From the NCBI GenBank assembly GCA_902702965.1, contig CACRXP010000982.1, positions 116,662 to 180,661 on the forward strand: DNA of 64,000 nt, in the 5' to 3' direction. Below are positions 12,401 to 23,793 of this stretch, in pieces (position 1 is the first letter of the stretch; each line of letters starts with the position of its first letter). Below the pieces are notes generated by a model that saw nothing but the letters and a program-made list of their open reading frames with translations, made no database searches and was not told where the DNA came from. The DNA comes from Spirometra erinaceieuropaei (Eukaryota; Platyhelminthes; Cestoda; Diphyllobothriidea; Diphyllobothriidae). A program made the position numbers and the translations under genes.

Positions 12401-13599
12401 ACTAATGGGCCATTTGCGGTTTGGACAGGAAGTATCCATAACCAGAGGCCCTGAACTGCGTCCGTTGTAGCATCGAGGCTTAAGGTGTGAAAACGAGGCC
12501 CGATTAAATCGATAAAATCGGTGTACTTACTGTGCGACGTTTCAAGCATAAAGGTCAACTGCCCATCTTCAGTCTGATATGTCCTTTGCAGGGTATGTTC
12601 TATAAGGTTTGCGTGGCGTCGCATTTACCGCCTGGTCGTCAGATATGCAGATCTAGCAATGGTGTTTTGCACGGTGAGCGGTCCAGCCATACCTCCATCA
12701 TACGAATTGGGGGGTTTGTATACGCAAGAAAATTTGGCCTTGCAGTATCTCACTAAGGTACATTTGTGTGCCTCCCTTCTAGGACTGTCGTTCGGCACAC
12801 TGTTACAGTCGACGCCTTCCCTCTCATTGCTTATCCAGCCCTCTCAGTGAGCAAGAAGAACGCCCAACTGGTAAGTTTTTAGACTCTTTCTTCATTATTT
12901 GCCACTGTTAGGGTCCAGAATTATAGGGAGAAAGTAGTTTGTTCTAAATGGTGTGCCAGAGTAATGTCTCTTTGTGAAAGCCGTAGGTGCCCTTTAAAAT
13001 GTCTCCATTATTCAGTTACAGTGTGGTAGTCCTATTATCTTTATTAACTAATAATGAAACGACACATGCCCCTTACTCACATTCTGCACACTTATTCTCA
13101 GGGTCGCGAAGCCCTTCTTTGGGTGGCAGAAAATCGTTCGGACAATTTTATGAGCTCGGTCGTGCAGTTTAAGTCAATGGAAGTGCCTGTGATCCCTGAA
13201 CGCCCTCCCACCCAGCCCAAACGATTCGGTCGGCATTCCAGTCTTTCGCTTCTCGACCGCGTCAGATCCCTTAATTTGAGGGGCTTCGTTGGGCCCCTTG
13301 TGGCTCGCGCCGTCTCCTCGGAACCCTGCACCCCAGCCCCTCAAAAGTCAGACTCTTTTGCCGCTTCGCATCATGGAAGTATCCAGTCAACGCGTTCCAG
13401 CCCGGCACTTCTCTCAGTCCTGTCGTCCTTTGATCTTTTCAATCCCTCCAACCTAGTTGATCTTACCTTTTCTACCGTTGAAAGCCACCTGGAACGGGTT
13501 TCTTCCGATGTAACTGCCCTAACTGAGTCTCTTCGCGCTCGATGTCAACGGGTTGCCGAGAGGTTTTCAAAAATTGACGAGTACTTCTTGATAATGTGA
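6471..13599 (+). CDS. PRELI/MSF1 domain protein, Slowmo/PRELID3-like (4 exons)
   Basis: Exons inferred from splice sites and domain continuity are 6471-6505, 6541-6849, 12783-12870 and 13102-13599 (stop TGA). They join in frame to 309 codons, and every donor is GTAAGT. The start ATG gives MVGSWREEF, aligning with the Slowmo/PRELID3 N-terminus. KYPNPFNPNV, the SSWP and NPRKQ regions and HPKNKEWT follow, and GREALLWV closes the PRELI domain at about residues 1-155. PRELI proteins carry phospholipids (phosphatidylserine for the PRELID3 group) across the mitochondrial intermembrane space with a TRIAP1-type partner. Animal homologues are near 195 residues. This one adds about 110, rich in Ser/Pro, ending in a possible coiled coil (LERVSSDVTALTESLRARC). 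Intron 1 is only 35 nt; intron 2 is 5.9 kb and holds a retroelement tail. Which PRELID subfamily it belongs to is inference. Confidence 0.88.
6850..8949 (+). other. Intron 2 of the PRELI gene, left part
   Basis: The donor is at 6850. No convincing exon is seen in this part. Around 7115-7370 (+) an interrupted frame contains an IDSG motif faintly like a retroviral-type aspartic protease, too weak to call. A minus-strand frame at 8362-8544 is unassigned. Confidence 0.5.
8950..10202 (-). mobile_element. Non-LTR retrotransposon 3' tail with zinc fingers, copy D
   Basis: This 5'-truncated fragment lies inside intron 2, antisense to the gene. Minus-strand translation of 10202-9744 contains the decayed two-finger tail of this element superfamily (APGAPTYTRRHRF between fingers, then a SHRTRLFSYMRLHENRR finger remnant) with frameshifts. 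Bases 8950-9740 align with the 3' UTR of copy C at 28490-29410, for example the shared CACCT and ACCTAGGC segments near 9020 and 9108. No reverse transcriptase is present. Confidence 0.68.
10203..12782 (+). other. Intron 2 of the PRELI gene, right part
   Basis: No exon or recognisable element is seen until the acceptor at 12781-12782. Several open frames of 60-105 codons (for example 11251-11568 + and 12385-12624 -) carry no recognisable motif and look like chance frames. Confidence 0.45.
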
Positions 13600-13815
13600 A
13601 GCACATCTTTCTCCTTTTCCAGCACTCGATCTCCCTGCGAACACCCCCTGTTTCACTTTTCGGTCTTCGCAAATGCACGAGGACTGACAGGCAGTGGGGC
13701 CAGTGTTTTATCCCGTCTTTCCTAGTCTGAAAACGCTGGATTTGGCAGTGCTCATTTCCAGTGAAATTTGCTTCGATTGAATTTGTAGGCGTTTCCTCGT
13801 CCGCAGCCTTCCCGG

Positions 13816-13834
13816 AATAAAGAACTTGAATAAA
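13816..13834 (+). terminator. Tandem poly(A) signals of the PRELI gene
   Basis: Two AATAAA hexamers lie at 13816-13821 and 13829-13834, about 220 nt past the TGA stop at 13597-13599. They fit cleavage and polyadenylation signals giving a 3' UTR of roughly 240-260 nt. Confidence 0.6.
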
Positions 13835-13849
13835 ACTTGTTTGGGTTTC

Positions 13850-15559
13850 GTTCTTATTGATGCCGTAAGAAGGTAGATTTCTCCGTCCTTTGATCCGATC
13901 ATGTCCAGTTGGAGCGCTTATCGCATGTTCCATTTGTTTATCAGCTAATATTTACCTCAGTTTGAGGTGTTTAGACCCATAGGCGTGGGGGATTGTGGTT
14001 CAGTCCTTATTCCTTAGTTGCGCTACACTGGCACTAGTACTCCTATTCCGACCTGACGAATAAGACCGGGGAAACTGCTCTGGAACTGAGTGGTCCTTAG
14101 GATTCTGCTGTGTGAATCGTGCCGAGACCTTGTCTTCAACTGGTATGTCTTGCATCCCACTGTTCCTGCATTGTCGTACAGGACCCTGGTCCCACCGTCA
14201 GTTCGTTAGGCAAAGTGCCACTTGTGTAGATAGAATTGAGTGGGGAGGCATGCATGTTGGAGGCACTTGCTGCAATCTGTTCTTCACGTAGTCCCCGTCA
14301 ACGGTTCTCAGTTCAGGACTGCCAGTTGCCTCGACGAGCATGTGGAGATCTATTCGTTCTTCCATTTCAATTCTGCTTGCCTTGTGGATGCACACGAGAC
14401 GTCACATAATAATCCTCACGCACTGGCGTTACAACTTTCCACCTAACACCAGCCGTCTCGGACAACCTTCCTCATGGAGAACCGACCGTAAAGTACCCAT
14501 CTGGCTGCTCTACCGGATGCCATTTTCCCATACCTCGCCTGCTGGGTTAGTCGTCAATTATTCCTTTGCGGATATGTGACTGTCTTCTGTGCAAAAGATT
14601 CTATTGAAGGATCTGTGCGCTGCCAGGTAACTATCTTCACTGCCTTCCTGGCGTTCCTCCTGGATGGGACACATGCGCTCTGTAGTAAACTTTGGTATCC
14701 AAAGGGCATTGTAGATCAGACGTCCCCTCTAGTCGAGTACTCGTCCACAAGATAGAGTCCAGGTACTCTTGTCCCGAATACGCGCGTACTGCTGGAGAGG
14801 CTGACCACTGTAATTACGAAAGTTAGCATTTGGACAAAACGAATTACTGGCCGTGGTCTCCTATTTTTCGGCCGTGTTTAGAGAGGAAAACTTTGCTCAG
14901 AAAAAAGTCGCATCTTTTTTTCCACCAGATGGTGTAAAGTCCTCCACGGCAGTGGAGACGACCGCGTGAACGATGTCTGTGCCGTGCATGCCTGCACAGA
15001 TGTCGTTTCATTCATGTTTCCTTAATAGAGGGGGGAACGGGGAGGATGTTGGGCAAGTCGACGATCGCGAAAAACGTCTGTCAATAACAGTATCTAGCCA
15101 CTCCTTTCTCAACACTGTGCTGTTAACTCCATTGAGCATGCTGGTCCAGCACTTGCGGCCTCTGTGCTTGTCCGTGTGAAGACCTGCAAAATGTTCTGTG
15201 GTCTCGGCTCGAGCAACTAGATTTACTGTACAATTTGCCTATGTAACACTATAGCAGCATGCGGGCCTCTTGGTTTTGTCCCACCGCCCTTGCTCAGATC
15301 GATTTTGCACCTAGAGGTTCCGATCTCTTAGCATCCGGACTCCACATCACTCTAACGGCGTCTCGTCAGGCACAATCACTAGGATTTGCCTAGTGACGAA
15401 CTGCCTCCTTCAAAGCCCAGCCGATTTATCTCATTCGAAGGATGGTTCTCTGGCAGTTACGGTCAGATCTATAGTTTCCGCGCGCACAGTCTAGCAGCAA
15501 TAACCGAATTGTAGGACTGACCTGATGTCAGCACACGAGGATCTTTGTGGCGATGAAGA
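13850..15559. other. Intergenic stretch, no recognised gene
   Basis: No coding similarity is recognised on either strand. Open frames are short (under 85 codons) and lack motifs. Confidence 0.45.
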
Positions 15560-16760
15560 TGTCACGTCGGGTTTTTGGATACGTTTTAAAGATTTGAGAG
15601 ATCTCACGAGCGACATCAGCACGGAGAACGATGTCGTCTTTATTCTGTCCATTCGGAAGCAGCCTTTTGCCGAGGGATGCGTCCTGGTCGGGGATGAAAC
15701 TTAGAGAGGCTGGTATTTCTGGTCGACTAATTTAGCTACCTCGTTCACCCGTCGCACCATAGGTCACCAAAACTTGAGGCTATCAGGGCAATGTCGTCAG
15801 CGTGGTCGAGATCAGTCAGCCGCCGTCTAATTGCAAGTTCAATACCGTTTAAACGGCGTAGGGCCTCTGAATGTCCAATCGATGACCCATTTGAAAAGCA
15901 TAGACGAGGGAATACACCCTTGCTTTACGCCACATCGAATATCGAACGGCTAGGATAGATTGTTATGGGCCGAAATTCGCCTAGTGGTGGAGCGTTAAGA
16001 GGCCCTGAGAATACGATGATTTTATCGGCACACCATCTAGTTCGACTATCCGCTACAAGGACTAACGATGGATGAAATCGAATGCAACAGCGAAATCAAC
16101 AGAGCATACAGTATTCCGTTACTGGTAGCCATGATCGTACACCACTCCCTGCACATAGCTCGGCTTGATTGGGTCTCGTCATCGACTCACTCGCACTCGG
16201 AATGCCGACTGCGAAGAATTTCGAGGCAACGTCGATAAGGCTTACTCCGTGATACTCTTTGCAATCTTTCTGGTCTCCCTTTTTGAATACAGCCACAAGG
16301 ATTCCCGAACCCCAGTCATCAGGGAGAAGGTCATCCCGGGACGCTTACCTAATCAACTTATGCAGCTAGACCGCCAGGGTGTCCACATAAGTCTTGCCGA
16401 TTTCAGAAGGAATGCGGTCCTCTCCTGATGCCTTGCTACTGTGCAACCTTCGTAGTGTATCAGCGATTTTTTCCCTCCAAAGGGGGCGAGTGCGTCACAT
16501 GACATTGGCCAGGCTGGAGCTGGATAAAACTCTGCTCCAGCATGCGAGGCCATGATGGACTTATCGCCAAAGTCTGGGAAGTGTCCGAAGTGCTCATGCC
16601 ACCCACGAATTTGGCCGAGTTGTTAGCAACGAAGCCTCCATTCACATCACGTACATAATGCAGAGGGCCTACCACTTGGTAGAGTTTTGTAAGTGCTACG
16701 GACGATTGAAGCCTGTTCCATGGAGTTCGTTGTTTCAGCCCATTTGTTTTTATGGTCATT
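15560..16760 (-). pseudogene. Degenerate RTE-like reverse transcriptase
   Basis: Minus-strand translation, broken by stops and frameshifts, shows the order expected of an RTE-type reverse transcriptase. There is a linker (TKLYQVVGPLHYVRDVNGGF) at about 16700-16620, then VFKKGDQKDCKEYHGVSLIDVASKFFA at 16290-16210 in which the Tyr-Arg-Gly core is altered to YHG. TRPNQAELCAGSG follows, and the catalytic block RRRLTDLDHADDIALIASS lies at about 15840-15770. Its sequence style differs from the copy A-C family, so it is a separate and older element. No endonuclease or tail could be followed. Confidence 0.75.
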
Positions 16761-19700
16761 TTTAGCCGTTTTAACCGTTATTTTATGGATTTAGTGGGAA
16801 GAAGTATCAGTTCAGAAAATGACTCGAGCCAACTTCAAGGTTATTCTGCTGATCCAATTACTGCGGTGCCACTGACCCTTTGTCCGACAAAATATGCATA
16901 AATTAAATAAATTTTCACATCTACCTCGTGGGTTGATGGCTTTAATAAATGACAATTTGCCACTGCCCTCTCCTTCGGCTGGGGTCGTAAAATGAGACCC
17001 TATTTCCGTATTTAAGGCCTCGGCTGTGCTGCGTTGCCTTGTTTTCGCAACACCAAGGCGTCTTGCACGTGACAGTTTTGCTGCGGGTGAGAGGTGCACT
17101 TTCGGGCGTGTGCTAACGCAAACACAGCATGTCACATTGCCGTTGCCAGATTCGGCAGCACGCATCGATCTGTTATGGGCTGCAGAAGCTTAAAACAAGC
17201 AGAATATAGTCATTACCGGTCGTCATTTGAATACCAGGTCAGCAGGCATTCGTGGCAATGCCGTAGGCAGGTGTTGGGGACTAACAGTCATTTTTGGTCC
17301 GCAAAGTTCAGCATTATCTCATTTCTGTAGCATTGATGACCAGATTCGAAGGGGTCAGTAGGGTGACTGGGTAGTCTCCTGGCTCAGGCTGGCTACTTGG
17401 GGCCCAAGAAAAATCAGCAGTCCACGGCGTGGGAGTTATTCAGCCAACTTTTTCATTTGTGAGTAGAAGGGTTCTTCATCGCGCTGGTCGACAGCTGATG
17501 TTTGTGCTCAGACAGAGACGACAGAGGTGTTCGTAAAGTGACCCTTCAGTCGCACGTAAGCCTTCTGGTCATGGACTGGTTCCCACGCACGTTGTGCATG
17601 GTTCGTTCGTTGTGTTTCTACCGAGTCGCACGGGACGCTGCGATGTAATGTAAAGTAGGAGTTGGCCTCTGAATCTGCGTTTTCCGAGAGCCTAGGCTGA
17701 GAGTTCGAGCTTCAGACAGCTAGCGGATATTTCTGACTGATTGTTCTTACGGTCGTCAACTCCGCCCTCTTATACATGTTGCTCTCGGTACGCCTTGAAA
17801 TCGGGACTCAACCTCTGGTTTGCGAGGCCGTGACACCGGTCGATATTTATCTCTTCGCTAATTGGCCTCAACTGGGCGAAGTTGGGGCGTATGCACTTCG
17901 ACTGACACTTGCCTGGTGAGAGCGCTAGCTGCAACTGCTGTCGTTGCTGTCTGTGCACTCCCGGTCTCAGTTAAAGATGATCCATCTAACTGTCTTCTCT
18001 GCATTCTGATTTGGGAATTTTTATTTTTCGACCATCGCACTTTAAAATATCTACGTAGTACTAGTAATGGCTGCATATCGTCAGATTTTGGATACCAGGC
18101 TCCAGAAACGTTCACACATTTCAGCATTGTATACCGGGAGTCCGTTCCCAATTTAGTACTCCAGGTCGCATAGTATTCGCCCTCATCCCTGAGCCAGGGT
18201 CGTAGGGTTTGTCGGCTACCGCGGACGCCGTAGCATGAATTGTATCACTCGAATCGGACATCTTTACAGGTTTAAAAACTGACGTGGTGTGCATTCCGAG
18301 GTGATACGCTGAAAAAGTGAAGGATCTTCCGAAAATCCAATTGTACCCGTGAATTTTCAAGTTAGTGACTCCAACCCGTCGTCAGACGAAATGGACAGAC
18401 GCATCAGCTGTCTGTTGTCTGCCCTGTCTCACCGACCGACCTAGTTTGCCGATCTCACTTTGGCCTCTATTTATTTTGTCTGACGAGGGTTGGTGTCACC
18501 TACTTGAAAATGCACAAGTAAAACTCGATTTCCCGAAGAGCCTTCTCTTTTTTCATCTTCATAAGTTTCTTTGGAAATTCTGAATACAAGCGGTTTCCCA
18601 ACAGTCGTTCGGATTGTTTTTCGAGGCTGTCCCATCTGGCGCTTTGGTTCAATAATCTAACGACATGGCGACTGTGGCAAGTAAACTTATTTAATGACGG
18701 TTCACGGTCGCCACGCCCCAGCGCCGTCATCGGACTTTGGGACACCTTATAAGGCATTCTGTGTTCCAGACCTTAGCCACTCGCGTCGTAGTAGCACTGC
18801 CACTGATGGTCTGCGAATGTTTATTCGTCACATTAAAGAGTTTGCTTATTTGGCAGCTAGCCTTTGCCGAAGGCCATTCTACCATCTACTACCTGTGGAC
18901 GTGCAGGTTAGCTATTAGCCAGACTCTCGGGTGACCGGCCTTCCTAACTGTCTGAGCACCATCGTCAGTATTATTTCACGCAAGATATTATTGGTCAAAA
19001 CTCCGGCTTATTTTCGGAGCTGTCGTAGTTACGGAATTTCCCAGACTCAGCACCCCTAGTACGTAATGCTGAAACGCCTTTTTTCTGCTGCACACTTAAC
19101 TGAGTGCATTAAAGCATATTCAAGCTGTGTAAGCCCACCTCAGAAAATTACTTATCTCTGGACTCTACATTATTCCCCTCGAATCTATGCGCACAGCACG
19201 GCATGAATAGCCTGACCGCCTACTGTACCTCCTGGTTGCCTACGCGAATTTTGATTTACAATTGTGGTCTCATTATTTGCTGGACATTTTTCTACTAGAC
19301 TCCATGAACTATTGTAGCTTTGTTCTCTCTAGCACCTCACCATGCCTTTTTCTGCACCTTGCTCTATGCTTAGCGAGTTACGTTCAAACTACAGACGGAT
19401 TGTAATCTCATTGTTGCATTGATTCCTTTAAACATCGTATACAGATGCCTTTAAACAATCAGTTGAAAGCTTCACGTGCGCAATGACTGTTCGGAGAGGA
19501 CAGCTGGTCGATGAGTTAAGTAGCCTCTTGAACATACGGTATAGGAACTGAATGACCCAAATGGCTTGCCTCTCATATTGTGGCAGCCATTTTTTTTTAC
19601 TTTTAACCAGCATTGCCAACGAATATAACAACCAGCAGAGTTCGTAGCCTACTCCACCACATACATTGTGCGCACTTGTGTCCAGGTGTTTAAGAGGGAG

Positions 19701-20083
19701 TAGGGGTGTTCAATGGGAGGGCACACCGTGTACGAGTCACAGGTCGTTTCACTAACTTTGTTGCGCGTGTTAGTCGCTCCTCGCGATCCTTAGCTGGCAC
19801 CTAACCTTCATTTGTTGCTCCCAACATGACGACCACACTCCGGTAGCCGTCCTTGAGGGACAGATGAACTTCCCTAAGCACTGTCCTCCTCCCACAGAGC
19901 AGGATGTCCTACAAAATGAGCAACTGCAATCTCGTCGGCCGCGCGAGCTGATTCGAGTTGTATTCCAACTAAGCCCAAGATCGTGGCCCATAGTGGAGTT
20001 TGGCAGCCAGTTAGGATGACTAGGTAACTCTATTTTGGAAAATATTGCCTACATGTTCTTGAGAAGGGGGGGGAAGTAAATTC
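16761..20083. other. Intergenic stretch, no recognised gene
   Basis: Many frames of 60-115 codons exist (for example 16812-17165 -, 17862-18173 +), none with a recognisable domain. No RNA gene or strong repeat was identified by eye. A G-run lies at 20067-20073 just before the inverted repeat at 20084. Confidence 0.4.
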
Positions 20084-20151
20084 ACTTTACCCGAACTCCT
20101 ACTGGAGAGCAATGCGACGGAATCGTACGCTTACCACCTGTGATACCTCGA
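20084..20151 (-). repeat. 68-bp inverted repeat, outer copy
   Basis: This segment is the reverse complement of 20931-20998 with only two mismatches over 68 bp. It lies about 780 bp upstream of its partner, near the 5' limit of the Penelope-like element. Confidence 0.85.
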
Positions 20152-20930
20152 GAAGATACGCCGAAAATGAACGAGAGAGCACGCGTGTAAAGGTGTAAGT
20201 GCTGGGGCGTCACGTGTGTCAACGGGCAGCCATACTCGATCAACCTGGCGAAGACGAGCGACAGGAACTCGAGAATTATGTGCAATCCATTTCGGACAAA
20301 CGTGGAGAAATTAAGAGGGCTTCCCTTCTTCGAAGTATTCATGAGGGCAGACCACAATCTAAGATTCCTGAAGATCCAAGTCGGTACGTACACAATTATT
20401 CGTCCATATCTCTCGATAAAACATCGATTTAAAACTTATCGTTGGGTCCTAAGTTTTGCTGTCCTCCCAGAAACCCAACCAGCTAGAGTTAGAAACACAA
20501 TTCGTGAAGCTTTTCAATCAAACACATGACCTTCAGCCAGTTTTGACAGAGAGCGTACAACATCTTAAGTCTACGTTAGTAAATTACTCTTATCAATACC
20601 TAAACAGTCGTCAGAAATATCGGGGCTTACTGACGAAGTCACAAATTGAGAAGTTAAAACAACTCCGGCAGAACAAAGACGTTCTGATAACTAGGCCAGA
20701 TAAGGGAACTGGCGCTGTTTTGATGGACAGGGTAGACTATGTTACAAAAATACAGTCAATTATGTCGGATCAGGAAAAGTTCAGAAAGACAGAGAAGGAG
20801 AAAGACCGTACAGATGAGATTGAAGCAAAACTGACTGACTGCTTGAAAAGACTTCAGGCGGATGGTTGCATAAGCGAACACGACGTAGAGCGCCTCCGAT
20901 CTGTCGGTACGCATAAACCTCGGTTACAAT

Positions 20931-20998
20931 TCGAGGTATCACAGGTGATAAGCGTACGATTCCGTCGCAGTGCTCTCCAGTAGGAGTTCGGGTAAAGT
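20931..20998 (+). repeat. 68-bp inverted repeat, inner copy within reverse transcriptase
   Basis: It pairs with 20084-20151 (two mismatches). It sits between the HKPRL and NSPCHAIAKWL blocks of the Penelope reverse transcriptase and replaces the usual coding sequence there with unrelated codons and stops. It is therefore an insertion or templated replacement and not part of the ancestral gene. Confidence 0.85.
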
Positions 20999-21534
20999 CG
21001 ATATGATGAACTCACCATGCCATGCAATAGCTAAGTGGCTGGCGGAGAAACTCAAGCCATTGCAGTATCAACTATCGCCACAAAGCTATCGAGATATCTT
21101 TGAATTCATTAACGGCATGAAAGACCTCAATCTAAACAAAATGGTCATGTCTTCGTTGAATGTCTCATCCATTTTTACGAACGTACCGGTAACAGAAGCG
21201 GTCAACTACCTTAGTGATTTCATTGCCGACAGTCAATGTGATATAGGAATGCCAGTGAATGTTCTGAAGGAATTGTTATTGTGATGTACCTTGAACGTAC
21301 AGTTCCTTTTCGACAACAATCTATATAGGAAGATGGACCGCGTGGTTATGGGCTCGTCCCTTGGCCCGCTTTTGGCGAATATATTCATGAAAAAGTTAGA
21401 ATCTTTCCTTCTGCGTCACCAGATCAACGGTTTAAGATTCTATGGACGGTACATGGATGATATATTCGCAAAGTGACATCTTAATTCGACTGGATGGCAT
21501 ACATCAGGCGCACCCATCGATACAATTCACTCTA

Positions 21535-21585
21535 GAAGAAGAAGAAGAAGAAGAAGAAGAAGAAGAAGAAGAAGAAGAAGAAGAA
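21535..21585 (+). repeat. (GAA)17 microsatellite in reverse transcriptase frame
   Basis: Seventeen uninterrupted GAA units encode poly-Glu in the Penelope frame, between IQFTL and the LPFLDV block. Related proteins have a few acidic residues here, so the run looks like slippage expansion of an existing Glu stretch. Confidence 0.95.
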
Positions 21586-21718
21586 CAGTCCGGTTCACTT
21601 CCCTTTCTGGATGTGCTTCTGAGTAGAAGGCCTGACGGCAGCATTCGACGAAGCGTTTATCGTAAGAAGACGTGGGAGTTTCGTACCGCTAAGCATTAAG
21701 CTTAATTTAGTCCGCTGT

Positions 21719-22364
21719 TTGACGGAGAGAGTGAGAAGGATCTGCCCAGCTGATAATGTTGAGAAAGAGCTTAAAATCATCGAAGGCCTTTTTTGCCAAA
21801 ACGGATATCCTGATCGATTCATTACTAAGAACATGGCCGAAATACCACAAAAGCCCCCGATACTGACGGCAGGAAAAAAAGGCTCTTCATCATGTTCCCA
21901 TTTCAAGGGGATGCACTAAGTGAACTTTTAAGAAGACGCCTAACTCAAGCCCTATCACAGACCTTTCCAGCAGCTGACACCCGTGTACTGTTCTCCACCA
22001 GTCCCATCCTATACGGAGATGGCAAGGACAAAATACCAGCACAGACCACCTCTATGTGTATTTACTCCTTCGCCTGCTCCTGTGGGGCAGAATATATTGG
22101 TGTTTATCCAAAAGAATAAATGAACATCTACCAGCATGGCTAGGAAAGGCTCAAATAAAGAGCATCAACAGCACGATCCTCACGCGTATGGTGGGCATAG
22201 ACCACCGTGTAGACGCCAGAGAGGCCATCCGAGTAATTTACAAGGTCCCATCAAGCTATCCAAAACTGCTTAGGCAGCGCTTGTTGGCTACGGCAGAGGC
22301 GGGTGCAATCAGGCTACGCGGACCGGTCCTATGCGCACAGAAGAACTTCATACAGGTCCTTTAG
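21719..22364 (+). pseudogene. Penelope linker and GIY-YIG endonuclease
   Basis: The linker TERVRRICPADNVEKEL is followed, after a frameshift near 21895, by ELLRRRLTQALSQTF. The GIY-YIG nuclease start then reads CIYSFACSCGAEYIG (22056-22100). After another shift the frame continues at 22115 with RINEHLPAWLGKAQIKS and HRVDAREAIRVIYKVPSSYP, ending at LCAQKNF. The second Tyr-Ile-Gly and the downstream Arg/Glu-His positions of the family are recognisable. The nuclease would nick target DNA for priming; this copy is broken. Confidence 0.85.
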
Positions 22365-22420
22365 TTGCCATGGTTCAAAGCCACCAAGCCAGCTACCCGC
22401 ATGTAATTCCCTTCCCGGGA

Positions 22421-23059
22421 TCTACCTTCTCCCTGGCGCTGACTGGAATTGTGGTGTTTCACTCTTCCCCTCTCCTCCCCTCTGCTCCCCAAACCCGAGC
22501 TACAGCGTAATTATCTACTTCCCCGTATCTTTTTCATTACCTTAATAGCCATATCAATTTACAGGCCTGAAGAGAATTTATCGAAAGCAGACGTATGCTC
22601 GCCAAATTTCTTTTGAGCTTTAAACAAATGCTGGTAAATAAAACCGTCAGCGACCTGACTGTGGCTTGTGAACGTAAAACATGACGTCATAATCACATGA
22701 GAAACAACAAATACCACCGTCCTCTCTTCATGTCTCCTCACAGTATGACATGGAGACCCTGATCAGTCGGACAGCCTGGGATTTCTAGACCATCAACTGG
22801 ACAACATTCTTGAAGGAAGAGTAAGTTTAGTGGACCGTAAAGTGGCTCGATATCGGTTGCACATCGCGCCCTTAGTGAGACCCGCTTCTGAAGGCAAGGA
22901 CAGCTGAAACAAACAGGTGCATGGCAGTACAATTTAAACAGGCATCTAGACGAACAACAATAGTGCAAGTCAGCGAGGCTCTTGACCGGCTAAAGCCACT
23001 TCAACTGGAATAGCCGCGGAGAGCTCTCTCGTAAGTAAAGAATGTCTCGGAAGCCGTCC
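22421..23059. other. Interval between two Penelope-like remnants
   Basis: No recognisable coding sequence. A pyrimidine-rich stretch at 22460-22500 may be the 3' UTR of the preceding element. Part of the right half may belong to the upstream region of the next element. Confidence 0.35.
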
Positions 23060-23094
23060 ACCGTTTTCTCATACCCCTTGGAATTGGAGTTGCA

Positions 23095-23481
23095 TACGGA
23101 ACGGAGGCAACCATAAGGCGCCAGATCATGAGGCCGAAAGACCCACTGCCACGGCAAGAAGCACCTAGAGTCGTTTATCGGGTCTGGTGCAGTTGTGGGC
23201 AAAGCAACTATGTCGGAGTAACCGAGAGACTACTCTGGACGCGGGTGGCCGAGCACGTAGCAGCAGTGAGGAGGAACGACGCCAGTTCCCAAGTCGCGGC
23301 TCATTCGACGGGGCCAAACCACATACTTAAGTTAGATGAAGTAGAAGTTTTTGTTAGAGGCGACAACCGCGTGAGCCGCGAACTGCTCGAGCCATTGTTT
23401 TGCGGTCCTCGATCAATCAACAGGCGCGACGATCTCCCCGCGCCCTATTCGGCGCTGACACTGCTTAGGATAGGTAGTTAG
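23095..23481 (+). pseudogene. GIY-YIG endonuclease, second Penelope family
   Basis: The plus frame reads PRVVYRVWCSCGQSNYVGVTE, the two half-motifs of a GIY-YIG nuclease (VVY and NYVG). LLWTRVAEHVAAVRRND (Arg and Glu-His positions) and a C-terminal segment RVSRELLEPLFCGPRSINRRDDLP follow. The ATIRR-x-x-M-x-PKD block just upstream is shared with the minus-strand fragment at 43944-44252, so the two are related. The frame is open to a stop at 23479-23481, but upstream parts of the element are gone. Confidence 0.75.
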
Positions 23482-23793
23482 ACGCGAGCAGAGTTGTGCA
23501 GATGATCATTGTTTCTGGTGTCAATTCCGGAGAGCTAAATTGCGCAGGAGTCCATACGGATGACGAAATCCGGCAGTCAGCAACTCGACAGCGTGCGATG
23601 AGCGTGACAGCCGAAAATCTTAACCCGTACGCAAGGGCATAGCTACAGCATGGCAACCGTATACTTCAACACCTGGTCAGTCGAGCCATGATGCACTCGG
23701 GAGCTGCCAACTGTGATATGCATGTAGCGGCCTAGCAACTCCATCCTGTAAATACTGCAGCACAGGGACAATTTACTACCTTTATCTGACTTT

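Larger units (their letters stand above)
20390..21700 (+). pseudogene. Penelope-type reverse transcriptase
   Basis: Visible motifs in order are QLELETQFVKLFNQTHDLQP, ITRPDKGTGAVLMDR (about 20690-20730), SPCHAIAKWLAEKLKPL (21013-21063), SLNVSSIFTNVP (21154-21189), VVMGSSLGPLLANIFMKKL (21342-21398), the catalytic YGRYMDDIFA (21441-21470), and LPFLDVLLSRRPDGSIRRSVY (21600-21662). Where other Penelope proteins carry the segment leading into the SPCHAIAKW block, this copy has a 68-bp inverted-repeat segment (20931-20998). A (GAA)17 run expands an acidic stretch before LPFLDV. Stops and frameshifts make it non-functional. Confidence 0.88.
20199..22420 (+). mobile_element. Penelope-like retroelement (reverse transcriptase plus GIY-YIG)
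   Basis: A degenerate but nearly full-length Penelope-like element on the plus strand. The order is an N-terminal region, a reverse transcriptase with Penelope-type motifs, a linker and a GIY-YIG endonuclease. The frame is broken several times: shifts near 20450, 21472 and 22110, a stop at 21282-21284, and deletion of a short block after 21680. The 5' limit is uncertain. The 3' limit is set just after the conserved LCAQKN tail. No intact pseudo-LTR is visible. Confidence 0.85.

Noticed and set aside
13098..13331. Minus-strand frame opposite PRELI exon 4
   Set aside because: It is antisense to a well-supported exon and has no domain of its own.
20278..20529. Plus frame overlapping the start of the Penelope element
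   Set aside because: The conserved Penelope residues are in the other two frames; this one matches nothing.
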